A stretch of 64,000 bases of DNA from Megaustenia siamemsis (GCA_032433765.1 JAVIAB010000160.1:38342223-38406222); one strand, 5' to 3'; shown: positions 20,106 to 30,493, counted from the first letter of the stretch. Translations and numbers: made by a program. The notes: a model not told the origin generated them from the sequence alone.

Positions 20106-22143
20106 GAAATAAAGAGAATGAAATTGAACATCTTGGGACTATGTGAAATGAGATGGAAAGGAGCAGGATTATTACAACGCGACAGCGGAAATGTAATTTA
20201 CTCTGGGGAACCACACACGAAAGAGGTGTAGGCATCATGTTAGATAGAGAAAGAAGCAAAACAGTGAAAGGATTTTGGCCAGTAACAGATAGAATTCTGC
20301 TAGTAAAATTGAGAGGTAGACCAATGGATATCAACTTAATTCAAGCTTATGCTCCAACAAGTAATAGCGAAGAGGAGGACATTGACACTTTTTACAATGA
20401 GCTAGAGATGACCATTGAACAGTGTAAATCCCAAGAAATTATTATATTAGGGGATTTCAATGCAAAGGTAGGAACAGCTAAAGTGCAAAATGTGACTGGG
20501 GGCATGGCCTTGGAGAGACGAATGACAGAGTGGATAGATTGATAGGTTGGGCAAAGACACATGAAATGATTATAGGTAACACCTGCTTCAAACAACACCC
20601 TAGGCGACTATGGACATGCCAGAGCCCAGACAAAAAAGTACACAACCAAATTGATTTTATACTGGTACAGAGAAGATTCACGAATGGGCTAGCATCTGTT
20701 AAAACAAGACCAGGAGCAGATTGCAATAGTGACCATGTACCAGTAGTTGGAAGGATAAGAATATAACTGCGGAAGGCACAGAAATCCCAAAGAAATATAA
20801 AATTAGAACTAGATATACTTAGAGTAGATAAACAGATGAGTGATAAGTATGGCACGATAATACAAAATAGATATAATGCTATTGAGAAAATACAGGACAT
20901 CGAGGAGCAGTGGGAAATGCTCAAACAATCGATTCAATCAACATCAAAAGAAGTTATACAGTGACCAAAAGAATCAACTAAAAGAAACGGATGACAGAAG
21001 AAATATTACAACTAATGGACGAAAGAAGAAAACATAAGAAAGAAGAACGGACATACAAAATATTGCACAAAGAGATCCAGAACAAATGCAGAGAAGCAAA
21101 GGAAGGATGGTTAAAACAGAAATGGGAAGAAATGGAAAAACAACAAAAGAAAGACTCAAAATTTATGCACAATCAGTTAAATGAATTAACAGGAAGAAAA
21201 GAAGTCAAAGTTTCAGGATGTGTAAAGTCAAAGGAAGGAAATATAATAATGGGACTGGAGAAGACAATAGAAAGATGGACAGAATATATCAGTCAACTCT
21301 ATGATGATGAAAGACCAGAGTTAAACAATTCAAACAAAGACACAGGACCACCAATAATGCAGAGTGAAGTAGAGGACACAATTCAGCACATGAAAAGAGG
21401 CAAAGCTCCAGGTCCCGACAATATAACAATCGAAGAGATAAATGCATTAGGAGAATTGGGAGTACAAGTCAGAACAAAACTATTCAATGGCATATATAAC
21501 ACTGGACACATACCTGAAGATCTACTAAAAATCTATCTTTGTAGCCATACTGAAGAAGTCAGGCGCCACTGATTGTGAAGACCATCGCACTATTAGTCTC
21601 ATGAGCCATATGACTAAAATATTACTAAGAATCCTCATGAGACGTGTAAGAAACAAAATAAAACTAGAAATAAGTGAGGAACAATGTGGATTTGTGGAAG
21701 GAAAGGGGACCAATAGTGCAATATACATCTTAAGAACATTGATAGAAAGATCTACAGAGGTAAAGAAAGATCTATATATGTGCTTTATAGACTACACAAA
21801 AGCATTTGACAAAGTAAAGAATGTGGAAATAATCAATATGCTGGAGAAATTAAACATTGATGGCAAGGATCTGCGAATCATAAAAGACATATACTGAAAA
21901 CAAACAACAGCTATACGAATTAACAACCAAACAGGACAATTTCAACTTATAAAACAATGAGTCAGACAAGGCTGCGTTCTGTCGCCGGATTAGTTTTCAC
22001 TTTACAGTGAACATATTATGAGATCAATAGTAGACACAAAAAAAAGGAATTGAAGTCAACGGTCACAACAAAAATAATTTGCGATTTGCGGATGACACAG
22101 TCTGAATAGAGTGACAGAGAATGAGCTACAAGAAATGATAGAC
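20106..22143 (+). mobile_element. LINE endonuclease and reverse transcriptase segment, decayed
   Basis: The largest retrotransposon remnant in the window. APE-type endonuclease motifs appear in order: YAPT near 20350, GDFNAKVG at 20450-20473, QIDFIL near 20647 and SDH at 20728-20736. After a basic coiled region (20990-21200) come reverse transcriptase boxes: GKAPGPDNI near 21400, FIDYTKAFDKV at 21784-21816, RQGCVLSP near 21964 and RFADDTV at 22082-22102. At least four frameshifts or stops break it (after 20540, 20766, 21530 and 21897). It is inverted relative to the 3' segment on its left. The coding match stops at QEMIDI, exactly where the direct repeat begins. Confidence 0.9.
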
Positions 22144-22154
22144 ATCCGGGAGAT

Positions 22155-22284
22155 ACTTGTCTTAATAAAAAAAATACGGATACACAATATATTCCCGAGT
22201 TGTGTTTGTAACCACATGCTATAGTCACGAGTACACATGCTTGAATGGCATCACTATTGATAGCTACTTTTTTAGATAGTCTAG
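22155..22284. other. Short spacer beyond the LINE
   Basis: Flanking DNA after the second copy of ATCCGGGAGAT (22144-22154). Nothing recognised. Confidence 0.3.
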
Positions 22285-22475
22285 TTGGCCGTGTGCTCTA
22301 GCGTTTGTTTCTCGTAGCGAGGCGCTGTGTCGAGGAGTGCGAGTTCAATCATGCCTCGGGCTGTTTATTGTTCTTTGTTTTGTTTTTTCAGGTATTGATT
22401 AGTTGCGATTTTTTTTTTTCTGAGTGCTGTAAGCATACCTCTTCCAATGTAATGATTCCCCCTTTGTTTAAATCA
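22285..22475 (+). mobile_element. tRNA-headed SINE, family F6
   Basis: Head AGTTGGCCGTGTGCTCTAGC with a B-box-like GCGAGTTCAATCATGCC near 22338. The body TTATTGTTCTTTGTTTTGTT and tail CTGAGTGCTGTAAGCATACC match the minus-strand copies at 6076 and 6535. Confidence 0.7.
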
Positions 22476-22834
22476 TGGCCGTACTGTGAAGGTTTTCTAA
22501 TGTGAAAGTCATCTTATGTAGCAAATTCCAGTCTTTCTGCATCTTCTCATAGAAAGTTTAACAAATGAAACTTAAAACTACATTTAAAAAATAAAATGTA
22601 AATAGCGTTTTATGATGAAAACGGGACAAAAATTAGAAATAAAAAAAAAACGGAAGTTAAAAAATAAAAATTGGGAACAAATTTGGTAACTTAAAAGAAA
22701 ATAAATAAATATGAACAAAAGTGACAGGCAGTCATTTACGCGACAATTTGTACAGTGATGACGCACAGTGAAGTAAGCTACAGGAATCTGTCTATGGCTT
22801 CTGCCTTCATGAATAATGGAAAATAGACAGTATT
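22476..22834. other. Unassigned ~360 bp
   Basis: AT-rich, with A-runs near 22640. No feature recognised. Confidence 0.3.
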
Positions 22835-22837
22835 AGT

Positions 22838-22879
22838 ATACCACATATATAGTTAGAATATAATACACTGTTAGTATAC

Positions 22880-22880
<1 letters not shown>
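22838..22880 (+). repeat. Left copy of a ~40-bp direct repeat
   Basis: Contains ACATATATAGTTAGAATATA ATACACTGTTAGTATACC. The similar right copy is at 23350-23390. The intervening DNA is a TA/CTAT microsatellite, the 17585-type motif and a LINE B fragment. Confidence 0.6.
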
Positions 22881-22929
<49 letters not shown>

Positions 22930-22955
22930 ATATATCTATCTATCTATCTATCTAT
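22881..22955 (+). repeat. (TA)n then (CTAT)n microsatellite
   Basis: About 22 TA dinucleotides are followed by CTATCTAT units. Confidence 0.95.
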
Positions 22956-23084
22956 TGTCCTTTCGAGCCGAAGACGGCACATACGGCAGAACCACAATCT
23001 CAAAAACAGAAACCTTGCGTGCCAAAATGGCACATATTGCGGAGATCACTGCTATATATATATACCTATACACCACATATATTA
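22956..23084. other. Dispersed-motif segment
   Basis: Starts with CCTTTCGAGCCGAAGACGGC, shared with 17585-17640 (minus). The remainder is unassigned, with a small TA run at 23053-23062. Confidence 0.35.
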
Positions 23085-23347
23085 TCCTCAAGTACCATGT
23101 CTGCTGGCGTATGTGACCATGTCTCTCCATCCACAACTTTCGATCTCGACAGTTAATTATCATTTCTGTTGTTGACATTCTGTGAAGCAATAAGCTGTCT
23201 GGTATCTTTTCTCTTTACTTCCCTCTATCTCTTTGCCCCTGAACATTCCCAGTCGTAATATATATTCCAGCTGTTCCCTTCTCATTACATGGACAAAAAA
23301 TGATGATTGTTTCTTCCTAATATTGGAAATTATCTCTCTCTTTGCTT
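23085..23347 (-). mobile_element. Truncated LINE 3' end, family B
   Basis: Minus strand from ~23345: ISNIRKKQSSFFVHVMRRE, QLEYILRLGMFRGKEIEG, then NCRDRKLWMERHGHI and a terminus ending near TACTTGAGG. The (ATG)n tail is reduced. It stops at the right copy of the 40-bp direct repeat. Confidence 0.75.
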
Positions 23348-23349
23348 TA

Positions 23350-23390
23350 TACTACATATATAGTTGGTATATAATACAGTGTTAGTGTCC
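23350..23390 (+). repeat. Right copy of the ~40-bp direct repeat
   Basis: ACATATATAGTTGGTATATA ATACAGTGTTAGTG matches 22838-22880 with a few differences. Confidence 0.6.
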
Positions 23391-23699
23391 CAGTTTGGTT
23401 CCACCACTACACAGCATGTCCAGTTGAGTAAATTCGAAAATTCTTTTTTAAACGATAATTAAAATTGCAACTTCGCCTCTAGACTTGGGGACTTAAAGCT
23501 TTACAAAAGAAGACTTATAACTTCACCAAAAATATGAAATATATCTCAAATTATAAAGGACGTTTTGTTAAAAGCAGTACATGATAGTAATTTTTATTGG
23601 AATCACGATTCGGCCGAGAAATATGCCAAAAATAGGTACTGCCTCTTTAGAAAACGGTACGTGTGGTCAGCCTACTGTTGAATTAAGCTGTCGCAAGAT
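23391..23699. other. Unassigned ~310 bp
   Basis: No open frame, repeat or element signature seen. Confidence 0.3.
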
Positions 23700-23895
23700 A
23701 AATTACACTGGTTGCAACTGGAAAATAGAGGGAAAGATAGATCGCTGACGACAAAGAGAGAAAATACTGGATAGCTTATGTCGTGGCACGGAAAACAGTC
23801 AACAACAAAATTGATAAGATTTACTGTGGATAGATAATTGTGGAAGGACATGATAGTCTACGCCTATCTGTATGGCACATGATGATGATGATGAT
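23700..23895 (+). mobile_element. Truncated LINE 3' end, family B subtype
   Basis: Contains TGKIEGKIDR*-like DNA, GRQREKILDSL, then VDR*LWKDMIVYAYLYGT and (ATG)n at 23878-23896. It is the subtype that also supplies 19786-20105 and 45495. Confidence 0.8.
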
Positions 23896-23964
23896 GACAA
23901 TGAACAAGATAGAACATTGGATAGAGATATATTTTTTTGTTTAATGACGTACATGCGCGTGTTC

Positions 23965-24188
23965 TATTTAATGAGAAGAGAACAGCAGGTGTATATTGTG
24001 ACAACATAAAACAATGTGGGAAGAAGATGCAGACGTAAAAAGATAGAAGAGGCAAATATTTTATGAGCTTAAGAGAGACTGGTTTGATGGGAAGTTATCA
24101 AAAATTAATAAACAAAATGTAGAGACAAGAAGTGGCAGGGAGACATGGTCACATTAGCCTGCAGGCACAGGACTAAATGATGATGAGT
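23965..24188 (+). mobile_element. Truncated LINE 3' end, family B, strongly decayed
   Basis: Starts at a MRREQQVYIVTT-like block. It keeps a W-rich RDKKWQGDMVTLACRHRT terminus and an ATGATGATGAG tail, with many substitutions. It lies 70 bp after the previous fragment in the same orientation. Confidence 0.65.
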
Positions 24189-24344
24189 GTTGTATTTGTA
24201 TACGTGAAGGCGTATGCATACGTATGAGTTTATGATAAAACTATAACATTTTAATTTAATATGTAACATATAACCAGGTCGTGCTACGGTGTTCATGCAC
24301 GCGGGACAAAGGTTTTCTTCCGAGTTTCTCAATAATTCAAAGTG
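24189..24344. other. Spacer
   Basis: No feature recognised. Confidence 0.3.
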
Positions 24345-24916
24345 AAAATATAACCAGTGATGGAAAATGTAAAATTGAAATAAATAAAAGAATAGGAATG
24401 GCAAAAAGTAATTTTAATGCCATGAAAAATATACTAACAACATAACAAATAGCAGGGTTGAAACTAAGAATAGCAAAATGTGACATCTTCTCAATATTCC
24501 TGTATGGTGCAGAAACCTGGACATTAGACCAGAAAACAGAACAGAAAATTTAAGCCTTTGAAATGTGGATTTACAGAAGAATAGGTAGAATTGGATGGAA
24601 ATAAAAGAAAACAAACGATTAAGTTTTAAAACAACTAAAAATAAAAAGAGAACTGCTAAATACAATTAAGACAAGACAAATGAAATTTATGGGACACGTT
24701 AAAAGGCACAACAACCTACTAAAAGTAAGATTGGAAGGAAAATACAAGGTAGAAGAAGCAGAGGCAGACCAAGACTAACATGGACGAGTAACATCAAAAG
24801 ATGGACAAGTCAATCTATGACAACTTGCACCATCAAAGCAAGAAACAGAATGAAATGGCGATCCATGGTAGCCAATCTTCGTTGCGGAGACGGCACTCGA
24901 TGATGATGATGATGAT
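24345..24916 (+). mobile_element. Truncated LINE 3' end, family A, best-preserved copy
   Basis: Order on +: ITSDGKCKIEINKRIGMAKS, FNAMKNILTT, LKLRIAKCDIFSIFLYGAET, WTLDQKTEQKI*AFEMW, YRRIGRIGWK, LLNTIKTRQMKFMGHVKRHN, a frameshifted GKIQGRRSRGRPRLTWTS, and ARNRMEWRSMVANLRCGD. The terminus is GGAGACGGCACTCGATGATG with (ATG)7. It is the best reference in the window for the other four family A copies. Confidence 0.88.
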
Positions 24917-24957
24917 GATGGATTTGTCCGGAGTGTAGTGATGATGATCCTAACATA
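24917..24957 (+). repeat. Short dispersed repeat motif, copy 2
   Basis: GATTTGTCCGGAGTGTAGTG ATGATGATCC with an ATAAATAACATAAC tail follows the LINE A tail without a gap. Compare 328-384 and 29499-29539. Confidence 0.55.
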
Positions 24958-25336
24958 AATAACATAACATGTAACGTGTCGACAATTTGAGAACACTCGC
25001 TTATCACTATACTTCTCATTTCATTATTCTGCGACTGTCACATGATATAATGAACAAGTTTAAAGAAAATATTTCTTTCTCTCACACAGAATGTCACTCA
25101 TACGTTCTGACATAGACATGTTACTCCCGCCATTTCTTACCTTGTCACACAGAGAGTATCACCAGAACTGAAAGATAACGAAGGTTTGTATGACCTTCCG
25201 TTCCTCAAGTAGCTCTTTGTTAGCCGCTGTTTTAAAGTGTGTAGAACACAGCACACTGGATCCACATTAACATTAAACGTGCTGGGCACTTGATAGTCAT
25301 GTACGGTTGTTAACTTTGTTGCCAATTATGCTTCCT
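24958..25336. other. Unassigned ~380 bp
   Basis: No gene or element recognised. Confidence 0.3.
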
Positions 25337-25487
25337 TGTAACTTTTGAACGGGTTCTTGAATCATGGTAAACATTTTTGAACGGGTTCTTGAATCATGGT
25401 AAACATTTTTGAAAGGGTTCTTGAATCATGGTAAACATTTTTGAAAGGGTTCTTGAATCATGGTAAACATTTTTGAACATTTCACGT
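25337..25487 (+). repeat. 32-bp tandem repeat (4 units)
   Basis: The unit contains GGGTTCTTGAATCATGGTAA and ACATTTTTGAAC/A. Two units read AACGGG and two read AAAGGG. Confidence 0.9.
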
Positions 25488-25786
25488 TCATTTTGGTTGT
25501 CCTCTGCTGTTATCAAAAACTTTGTTTTTATTTTAAGGATTCTCGTTCGAAAAACCACAAAATATAAAAAAAAAAATAGACAATTTTACGAGTCTACGAT
25601 ATATAGCAAGGAACAAGGAAGTGCATGGTGTGACAAGGAAACATAAATAGAGACAAAGACATGTAAGCAAAGACAACAATATATAATGAAGAACAAGGAA
25701 GTATAGAAATATCTGTGATAAATATAATTGGCAAAGAAGTTATGTTATAAGAGAAAGAGTTTGCCCATCTAGAAAAAATGCTGCAT
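25488..25786. other. Unassigned ~300 bp
   Basis: A-rich. No feature recognised. Confidence 0.3.
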
Positions 25787-25871
25787 GATTCTAATATTTC
25801 TAGATAAATTCTAATATTTCTAGATAAATTCTAATATTTCTAGATAAATTCTAATATTTCTAGATAAATTC
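25787..25871 (+). repeat. 20-bp tandem repeat (4 units)
   Basis: Unit ATTCTAATATTTCTAGATAA repeated four times with no mismatch seen. Confidence 0.95.
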
Positions 25872-25964
25872 ATCATCAGGGGACATCATCGTCAGTGCGT
25901 CTTCGCACTACAAGTTGAAAACAAAAGTAAAGGTTCATAGGGAATATAGTGTAAATAGACCATA

Positions 25965-26130
25965 TTTTTTCATGAGAACGGCATTTTCTTTTTTCATAGT
26001 AAAACATTTGGCTGGGTGTACCCCGGATCCTTGTCGGCCCGAAAAAAAATCCGCTGCTTCTGGTGTTTGAATTTGAACCATTCTGAGCAGGATGCGAGCG
26101 CACTAACCACTCAGCCACCGAGACGCGCAG
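25965..26130 (-). mobile_element. tRNA-headed SINE, family 2
   Basis: Minus strand: A-box-like GGTGGCTGAGTGGTTAGTG near 26120 and B-box-like ATGGTTCAAATTCAAACACC near 26080. A GGATTTTTTTTCGGGCC segment and GGGGTACACCCAGCC follow. The head differs from SINE-1, but the body carries related core blocks. The surrounding minus-strand 80-codon frame is a by-product. Confidence 0.65.
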
Positions 26131-26384
26131 AAACTGATAAATGCTGAAAACAAAATCCAGAGTTGACGTTATTCTGCGTGTTCAGGATGAAGCACATATA
26201 AGGGTGTATTATACATCTGAAGTTATCAATTGTGGAAATATAAACAGAAAACTATATTATAGGTGCAATCATTTTTTTGTCGTTTGGAATCAAAACGAGC
26301 GCCATCAATGGCGATTGTACAACAGGTGAGAAATACGGTAGGTTCAAACTTTTTACTTAATCCGAGGTAAAATAAAAACTCATC
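26131..26384. other. Unassigned spacer
   Basis: A 62-codon + frame (26141-26329) has no recognisable motif. Confidence 0.3.
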
Positions 26385-26921
26385 CGATCACCTCATGACG
26401 ACAGCACTGGACAGGTGGTCCGATCACCTCATGACGACAGCACTGGACAGGTGGTCCGATCACCTCATGACGACAGCACTGGACAGGTGATCCGATCACC
26501 TCATGACGACAGCACTGGACAGGTGGTCCGATCACCTCATGACGACAGCACTGGACAGGTGGTCCGATCGCCTCATGACGACAGCACTGGACAGGGTCCG
26601 ATCACCTCATGACGACAGCACTGGACAGGTGGTCCGATCACCTCATGACGACAGCACTGGACAGGTGGTCCGATCACCTCATGACGACAGCACTGGACAG
26701 GTGGTCCGATCACCTCATGACGACAGCACTGGACAGGTGGTCCGATCACCTCATGACGACAGCACTGGACAGGTGGTCCGATCACCTCATGACGACAGCA
26801 CTGGACAGGTGGTCCGAGCACCTCATGACGACAGCACTGGACAGGTGGTCCGAGCACCTCATGACGACAGCACTGGACAGGTGGTCCGAGCACCTCATGA
26901 CGACAGCACTGGACAGGTGGT
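26385..26921 (+). repeat. 36-bp minisatellite (15 units)
   Basis: The unit contains TCCGATCACCTCATGACGAC and AGCACTGGACAGGTGG. One unit near 26595 has lost 3 bp (ACAGGGTCC). The last three units carry GAGCACC instead of GATCACC. Since 36 is a multiple of three, frames such as VRSPHDDSTGQV stay open. No gene is implied. Confidence 0.97.
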
Positions 26922-26955
26922 CTATATTCTCAGGTTTCATAAGTCTCCACTCCCT

Positions 26956-26991
26956 CCCCCCCCCCCCCCCCAAAAAAAAAAAAAAAAAAAA
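26956..26991 (+). repeat. C16-A20 homopolymer junction
   Basis: A run of 16 C is followed directly by 20 A, about 35 bp after the 36-bp array. Run lengths may be affected by sequencing error. Confidence 0.9.
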
Positions 26992-27504
26992 CCCTCAGAA
27001 ATGGGATAAACTCAGGAATGGTATTTGGTTCATATAGACGATGAAAACTGCGTGCCTAATGATGCTGAGAACAGAAACTAATGAATTCAAATGAGCTGAC
27101 ACAAACACATTTAAATAGAGAGACAAACATTCAGAAGTTCTGACCTGTAATACGAAGTCAGTTTTTCCTGGACTGTGCTTCAAACACAATCATTAATAAA
27201 GATGCGTGTGTGCTATTCGCTGTGTTCGTTCGTATCTTACTCTTGATTCATCAAGAGAGATACTTATTGTTTCTTACGCAACGATAATCAAACGTTAGGC
27301 CTCATAATATTGTTTACAGAGACTCGAGATCTCATTGCAGGTAGGATCAAGTAACTAGTCCTGTCGGAGGAGAACAATAAAATGCAGGTCCCGTGTTAAA
27401 TCCGAGCTTGTTACATAACCCTTGTCAACAGAACACAGAATGATGTATGTCGCTGTCGGAGAGGAACACACTGAAAGTAATACTCTTACCTTTAAAATAA
27501 AAGT
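26992..27504. other. Unassigned ~510 bp
   Basis: No gene or element recognised. Confidence 0.3.
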
Positions 27505-27760
27505 GAGCCGCGATGGCTCAGTGGTTAGTGAACTGGACTACAAAGGACAAGGGGTAGGGTTCGATCCCAACCGACGGCTTCCAGGTTCACCCAGCCATAA
27601 ATGAGTACCGGATTTTTTTTCTGGGAAAGTAAAGCAGCACGGGCGTAATACCGACCACATTACCCCAAAAATCATGTGCTGAAGGTCTGTAAAATGTATG
27701 GTCACTAACACCATATTACCTATACGCCACTTGGCGTGACGGGGGCTCTTTACTTTTTTA
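27505..27760 (+). mobile_element. SINE-1, full-length copy
   Basis: Starts GAGCCGCGATGGCTCAGTGG. The A box is TGGCTCAGTGG at 27514-27524 and the B box GGTTCGATCCC at 27558-27568. The core AAATGAGTACCGGATTTTTT, CTGGGAAAGTAAAG, the GGGCGTAATACCGACCACAT block and CCACTTGGCGTGACGGGGGC follow, then CTTTACTTTTTTA. The head is tRNA-like and would act as an internal RNA polymerase III promoter. The 60-codon frame ending SELDYKGQG... is just this element. Confidence 0.9.
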
Positions 27761-28117
27761 CTTAAAACATAATAAAAGATGAACCGTTATTTCGAATTTG
27801 CTAGAGATCAGTTCGTCCTCACTGCATAGTTCTTATACTGAGAGCTTTCTAAGTTTTGCTGGAGTCAGAGTATTAACTGTAATTGCCATAGTACCATGTT
27901 GATTGTTCTTTGTTCAAGAACAAGAACAGGTAACATATAAACGATGAGGTAAACATAAAAGATAAAATCTAATTCACGAGTTTTTATTTATTCGTGTATT
28001 TAAATCATAACATTTTGGGGCATCTTTTACCTAGATTGTTTCACAAATGAAAAAGTTTGCCAAATGATGCAAGTAGTAATCACATGCGAGGAGTAGTAAT
28101 AACATGATGTTCTTTTG
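27761..28117. other. Unassigned ~350 bp
   Basis: No gene or element recognised. Confidence 0.3.
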
Positions 28118-28376
28118 AGTACTGTGAAGGAACGTAAAATAAAGTTGTTTAGACACATGTCTCGATCGTCGGGCCTAGCAAAGACCATTCGGCAAGTAAC
28201 TGTGAAGGCAGGGATAAGAAGACATAGATAGAGAATAAGATTGGAAGATAACGTCAAGGAAAGGAGAGTCGTCGATTTTGCAGTCTCCCAAAGGATAGAA
28301 AAGTGAAGATAGAGATAAATTGAGAAGGTTAACGAAGTCTCTCCGTGGTTTTTCTACGTCCCACAAAGTTATGTTA
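28118..28376 (+). mobile_element. Truncated LINE 3' end (family H)
   Basis: Reads TVKERKIKLFRHMSRSSGLA, then KTIRQVTVKAGIRRHR, RLEDNVKERRVVDFAVSQR, and KVNEVSPW before a purine tail. The 'LFGHV.RSSGLAKTI.QGTV' and 'DF..SQR' blocks are a familiar distal LINE end. Three stop codons are present. The element's purine-rich 3' tail runs straight into the GAA tract. Confidence 0.8.
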
Positions 28377-28690
28377 TGGAGAAGAGGAAGAAGAAGGAGG
28401 AGAATGAGAAGAAGAAGACGACGATGAAGAAGACGGAAAATGAGAAGAAGAAGACGATGAAGAAGGAGAATGAGAAGAAGGAGGAGGAGAATGAGAAGAA
28501 GAAGACGATGAAGAAAAAGAATGAGAAGAAGGAGGAGGAGAATGAGTACAAGAAGACGATGAAGAAGAAGGAAAATGAGAAGAAGAAGACGATGAAGAAG
28601 GAGAATGAGAAGAAGAAGACGATGAAGAAGAACGAAAATGAGAAGAAGAAGACGTTGAAGAAGTAGAAGGAAAAGTAGAAGAAGGAGTAT
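28377..28690 (+). repeat. GAA/GAAGAC-rich expanded tract
   Basis: Imperfect ~27-39-bp units contain GAGAAGAAGAAGACGATGAA and GAGGAGAATGAG. Purines are almost exclusive to the + strand. The tract begins where family H LINEs carry their (GAA)n tail, so it is probably an expanded tail. Open frames on both strands (KKTMKKENEKK; minus-strand Phe/Ser/Leu) follow from the composition. Confidence 0.9.
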
Positions 28691-28699
28691 TTGAAAGAG

Positions 28700-28780
28700 C
28701 AATGGTTGAGCCATGGTGAAGTAGTAGTTAGTGCCCTTGTCTTCCTGACCTGAATGCCAGGTTTCATTCTAAAAGTGAGT
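28700..28780 (+). mobile_element. Possible SINE head fragment
   Basis: GAGCCATGGTGAAGTAGTAG TTAGTG resembles an A-box region, and CCAGGTTTCATTCTAA a weak B box, ~35 bp apart, as in SINE-1. No core follows. Confidence 0.35.
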
Positions 28781-29044
28781 ACAGAAGAAAACGAGCAGAT
28801 GGTTTGCTTTAAACATTACATTAATCAATAACATCACCATCAGTAATCTTCTTAATCTTAATTTGAAATGAAGCGAATGATTTTTTCGACCTTCGAGCAA
28901 AGTATGGCTTTCTATTATGGTACTGCCCATATAATGCAATGAATGAATTCATGGTCATGTTAAAATATGGTTCTTTGAGCCAAGTTATATAAATATATTG
29001 TGTTGATAATAACAATAACTAAATAAGTATATATAGAGCAACAA
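28781..29044. other. Unassigned spacer
   Basis: Nothing recognised. Confidence 0.3.
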
Positions 29045-29300
29045 CAATTTAAATGGTTGAGCCACCTGGTCAGAATGAATCCTTACCAATCACCATCAAA
29101 GGCGTTCTTCTCAAGAATGCATGGAAAAAGACCAAAAGGAAGACCTAGAAGAAGATGGATAGATGCAGTGATAGAGACATGTAAGAACAAAGGAAAATCA
29201 CTAATTCAGACAGTTCGAGCAGCCCAAGAACGACAAATGATATAACCACAACACCTTTTTGGTATCAGTGAAAGAGAAAAGCAGAAGAACAATAACATAC
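29045..29300 (+). mobile_element. Truncated LINE 3' end (family I)
   Basis: Reads WLSHLVRMNPYQSPSKAFF, then GKRPKGRPRRRWIDAVIE, then RAAQERQMI and a stop. The final residues 'W..HL.RM...P.KA...G.RP.GRPRRRW(I/V)D' are a LINE C-terminus. A possible relative is at 63545. A TAATAATAATTATAA segment follows. Confidence 0.75.
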
Positions 29301-29498
29301 ATAATAATAATAATTATAAAATAATAGCCCTTTAGACAGGGAAGGAAATCCATCCGAGGAATAAGAGCACTGATCTGTGCTCTCCCTGAAGTGTTCCTGC
29401 GAAGTGAACCCATGCACTTCACTTTTCGGCGACAGTTCTGCTTTGGTATGCCTTTATCATTTGCCCTAACAATAAATTATAAATAACACAGATTTTCT

Positions 29499-29539
29499 GA
29501 GCACCTATGGACATGTTCGGAGTGCAATGATGATGACCC
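29499..29539 (+). repeat. Short dispersed repeat motif, copy 3
   Basis: GAGCACCTATGGACATGTTC GGAGTGCAATGATGATGACCC corresponds to 328-372. Confidence 0.55.
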
Positions 29540-30376
29540 GCAAATAACTCAATAACTCAATATAAATAACAATAGAAATACATGTAGGTGTATAATATAA
29601 GTAGATATTTGATAAATATAATGAAGCAAGCTGATGATACTTATGACGCAGTTTCGCTCCCTTCAATGAAATGGCGCTGTAACCTCAGTCAATTATTTCA
29701 GTCTCCTACGAGGGTTCGGTGAAGATTGCTCAAATGTCGAGCTGTATGTCGAGGTCTTCACTTGGACTGCAGGCTGAGTGATTTGGTTGTACTTCAGGAT
29801 TGCAATTTATTTTCTTTTGAGAAGTTAGAGCACGTGACTAATGATGTATAATTGTTATCCTTCGCTTGTAAGCAAAATATATATTGTTATCTAATTTAAC
29901 GAACTACTTTTACTGCCTCCCCCTTATTTATCTATCACACACTTAATCTTATTATCATCTTACAAAATATGCGTACTTCTGATAACGTAGTGTTCAATCA
30001 CAAAATGAGTGCTCTATATTTGTAGTGCATCTTTCCAAAGTTCTTGAGTCTTTCATTTCTATGTAGTTATACCAATGTCTCGAATATTGTCATTTGTGAG
30101 ATTTGTTTAACCCACTTTAAGATAACACTTCGCAGTGTGATAACCGGTCAATGCTTGAACAAAACTTGTAATGTTAGAATGTGCAGATAACCGATCTAAA
30201 ATCAAACCAGGTAGCTAGAGCATGTCTCATCATGTTCCGATGCGAAGATAATTTTCCAGACAATTTCAGGACTATTCATGTTCTTGTACATGAACAGTGC
30301 CTGTAAATACACTGACCTCTTTACTGAAATTTGTTAACATTAGATTTTTTTTTTAAATATGGTGTGAGATTTATTT
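29540..30376. other. Unassigned ~840 bp
   Basis: AT-rich. No open frame above about 60 codons that makes sense, and no element signature. Confidence 0.35.
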
Positions 30377-30493
30377 GTTAATAGTTACTCAATGTTGGCA
30401 ACAGATTTACCTAAATTTGTTAATAGTTATTCAATGTTGGCAACAGATTTACATAAATTTGTTAATAGTTATTAAATGTTACTGGGAGATTTG
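30377..30493 (+). repeat. 42-bp tandem repeat (~2.7 units)
   Basis: The unit contains GTTAATAGTTATTCAATGTT and GGCAACAGATTTAC. The third unit is diverged. Confidence 0.85.

Noticed and set aside
27505..27580. A tRNA gene (A and B boxes present)
   Set aside because: The same head is repeated with a ~190-bp common body and target duplications, so it is a SINE; no clean cloverleaf with an acceptor stem.
27422..27604. Frame with SELDYKGQG...NRRLPGSP, also seen reversed near 40 kb
   Set aside because: It is translated SINE-1 sequence, repeated because the element is repeated.
28369..28767. Phe/Ser-rich and Lys/Glu-rich frames
   Set aside because: Composition effects of the GAA-rich tract next to a LINE tail.
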